Origin: Pelagophyceae sp. CCMP2097
Lineage: Eukaryota; Sar; Pelagophyceae
Length of the DNA: 15,940 bases
Assembly: GCA_026770575.1 (NCBI GenBank)
Contig: MU657339.1
Span: forward strand, 40,196-56,135
Direction of reading: 5' to 3'
Positions 14,729 through 15,940 of the stretch are shown one piece after another. The position numbers were made by a program, and so were the translations under genes. The notes under the pieces were generated by a model. The model was not told the DNA's origin and did no database searches. It was given only the letters and a program-made list of their open reading frames with translations. The stretch's first letter is position 1. Every line of letters begins with the position of its first letter.

Positions 14729-14845
14729 TTAAGGAAGGTGTTGAATTTGCTATTGAATTTGCGTAAAATGCTAGGATTTGTGTGGCCCAACGATAAGTAG
14801 AACTTCTGGAACGAGAGTTCCCCGAGCCCAAGACTCGTTAGGCTG

Positions 14846-14881
14846 CCACAAAACTGATCCGTTGAACGGATCATTTTGTGG
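14846..14881. repeat. Hairpin of 17 bp
   Basis: CCACAAAACTGATCCGTT is followed after one base by AACGGATCATTTTGTGG. One bulged C; otherwise complete pairing. Confidence 0.8.
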
Positions 14882-14989
14882 TGTGTGTTTACGAAAAGGT
14901 TGCTCTTGGTCTCCCCCTGAAAAGGGCACTTTTTTGAATGCGCGTGGCGCGCCGCGCATGCGCGTCCCATAGACCCGCTGAGCGGCGCC

Positions 14990-15266
14990 ATGGGCGACCT
15001 GAAGGGGTTGGGAGGGCCCAGCGCGCAAACGACCGGCGCGGAGACCGCGCGGCTCGAAAAAGGAGCCTGAGGAGGTCGGGACCGCTGCGCTCCCGGCGCT
15101 GTTTGCGACAACGACCGCGCCGCTGCGGTCGCCCTCGGGGCCGGCCGCGACAACCGCCTCGGCATCGTCTCGCCCGTCATCAGCGCTCACTACTGGGGGC
15201 TGCCTGAGTCGTTTGCGGTGAAGCTAGCTTGTTCTTCCGGAAGGTGCAAACCGAGAGGAATTTCTG
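14990..15266 (+). pseudogene. Interrupted plus-strand coding remnant
   Basis: The ATG at 14990 opens MGDLKGLGGPSAQTTG and meets TGA at 15068..15070. The same frame then continues open, with the strongly GC-ending codons of AAVALGAGRDNRLGIVSPVI and SAHYWGLPESFAVKL (about 15115..15230). An alternative frame from 15063 gives EPEEVGTAALPALFATTTAP and ends at 15219..15221. Either a nonsense mutation, a frameshift or an intron separates the parts. I recognise no family. Confidence 0.3.
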
Positions 15267-15317
15267 TGTAGAATGACAATAAGGGGGCTTTTTGGATTTA
15301 ATAAATTCTTAAAACCA

Positions 15318-15890
15318 CACGCGATGGGAAGTGGACAGTTAGGGCGGGGTTCGATTCAACGCACGAAGTAAGGCGCATCTGACCCGGGACTGTTCAAGTC
15401 CAGGCACTTTTTATCACTCGCCAAAATATATCTGTGTCGGTCAGGTTAGGGCCGATAGAGGCGCGCAAATCAGAAACCCTTTTGCGGCCCCATTCACGGG
15501 GACCATGACCGCGCGTGGCCAAGTTCCTAGATGATTCCGGCTGCAGGGGAAGGAGAACGGGCGTGTCTAAAATTGACTGTTTTTGCATGTAGTCTCATTT
15601 GCAAACGCGCCGTGGGAAGTGGAAAATTCCGGCGCGGATCGACGCAACACATGGTGAGCGACCGCCCTGCCCTAAAACTGTCCACTTCCCGTGCATGAAT
15701 GCAAAGTTCTCACGCTGCCAAGCAACCAACTTTGCCGATCCAATGTATACGATAGTTGCGTGCGCTTCGAAAACCCTTATGCATGCCGATCAACGAGGGC
15801 CCCAACCGCGCGTGGTCAGACTCCTAGCCGATTCTAACGGCAGCGCGAGGAGCGCGGGCGTGCCCAATGTGGACTGTTCCGGGACCCGCA
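15318..15890. repeat. Diverged tandem duplication of about 290 bp
   Basis: GGGAAGTGGA (15326 and 15614, offset 288) and ACCGCGCGTGG with CTAG and CGGGCGTG downstream (15508 and 15805, offset 297) define two parallel, diverged units. Within unit 2, CCCTAAAACTGTCCACTTCCC (about 15670..15690) is an inverted partner of GGGAAGTGGACAGTTAGGG (15326..15344). GGTTCGATTCA (15348..15358) resembles a tRNA B box and TGGCCAAGTTC (about 15516..15526) an A box, but in the wrong order and distance for a tRNA. Confidence 0.6.
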
Positions 15891-15892
15891 AG

Positions 15893-15925
15893 AAGAAAGG
15901 AGAGAGAGAAGGGGAGAGTAAAAAC
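15893..15925. repeat. GA-rich low-complexity tract
   Basis: Purine-only run, apart from its edges, of AAGAAAGGAGAGAGAGAAGG type near the right end of the window. Confidence 0.8.
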
Positions 15926-15940
15926 ATAAACACACACCAC

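Noticed and set aside
14208..14732. Mirror-image frames in the nested palindrome
   Set aside because: Inverted-repeat artefact; near-identical peptides arise from both arms.
15348..15526. tRNA gene on the plus strand from B-box and A-box words
   Set aside because: The B-box word precedes the A-box word by about 160 bp and no cloverleaf can be drawn.

Overview
The window looks like nuclear DNA of a GC-rich unicellular eukaryote. Coding stretches end most codons in G or C. The one convincing gene is broken by very short GT-AG introns (85 and 66 nt, probably one of 47 nt), and most of the rest is transposon debris. A microalga, perhaps a stramenopile such as a pelagophyte, fits this texture, but that is inference. 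There is no operon structure, no Shine-Dalgarno-led gene series and no CRISPR array.

The main gene is on the minus strand at 7460..9697. It encodes a deubiquitinase of the MINDY family, closest in motif order to MINDY-4. The catalytic Cys (GGPCGVLAAVQ) and His (ESHYSVLF) lie in different exons. Removing two introns, of 85 and 66 nt, joins the conserved blocks exactly in frame. Adding a 47-nt first intron gives a 679-residue model with a charged, disordered N-terminal half. A TA-flanked inverted-repeat element (9745..10110) sits 47 bp upstream of its start codon. That element has also landed in the stop codon of the short coding remnant upstream (10110..10316).

Region by region. 1..420 (minus) is a frameshifted remnant of a PPR/TPR-like gene. 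489..1080 is a TA-flanked inverted-repeat element carrying a GC-rich 182-bp module that recurs at 11014..11195. 1581..1850 and 1986..2348 (minus) are coding remnants; the second resembles a module found in transposon-associated proteins. 2413..4371 (minus) is the Gag and protease part of a Ty1/copia-like retrotransposon with one in-frame TAA in Gag. 4699..4848 is a 59-bp-arm hairpin. 5166..7402 is bounded by a 25-bp inverted repeat and holds an Arf GTPase P-loop fragment, a second TA-flanked element and a tRNA-like sequence. 10531..10978 is a tandem array. 11500..12040 holds tRNA-like sequences between AATCGATT-rich inverted repeats. 12907..13621 is a foldback element with ~257-bp arms. 13944..14728 is a nested pair of TTAA-flanked palindromes. 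15318..15890 is a diverged tandem duplication.

Apart from the deubiquitinase gene, little here is likely to work together. The window reads as one host gene in a landscape of non-autonomous elements, several related to one another, with small captured or decayed pieces of host genes.
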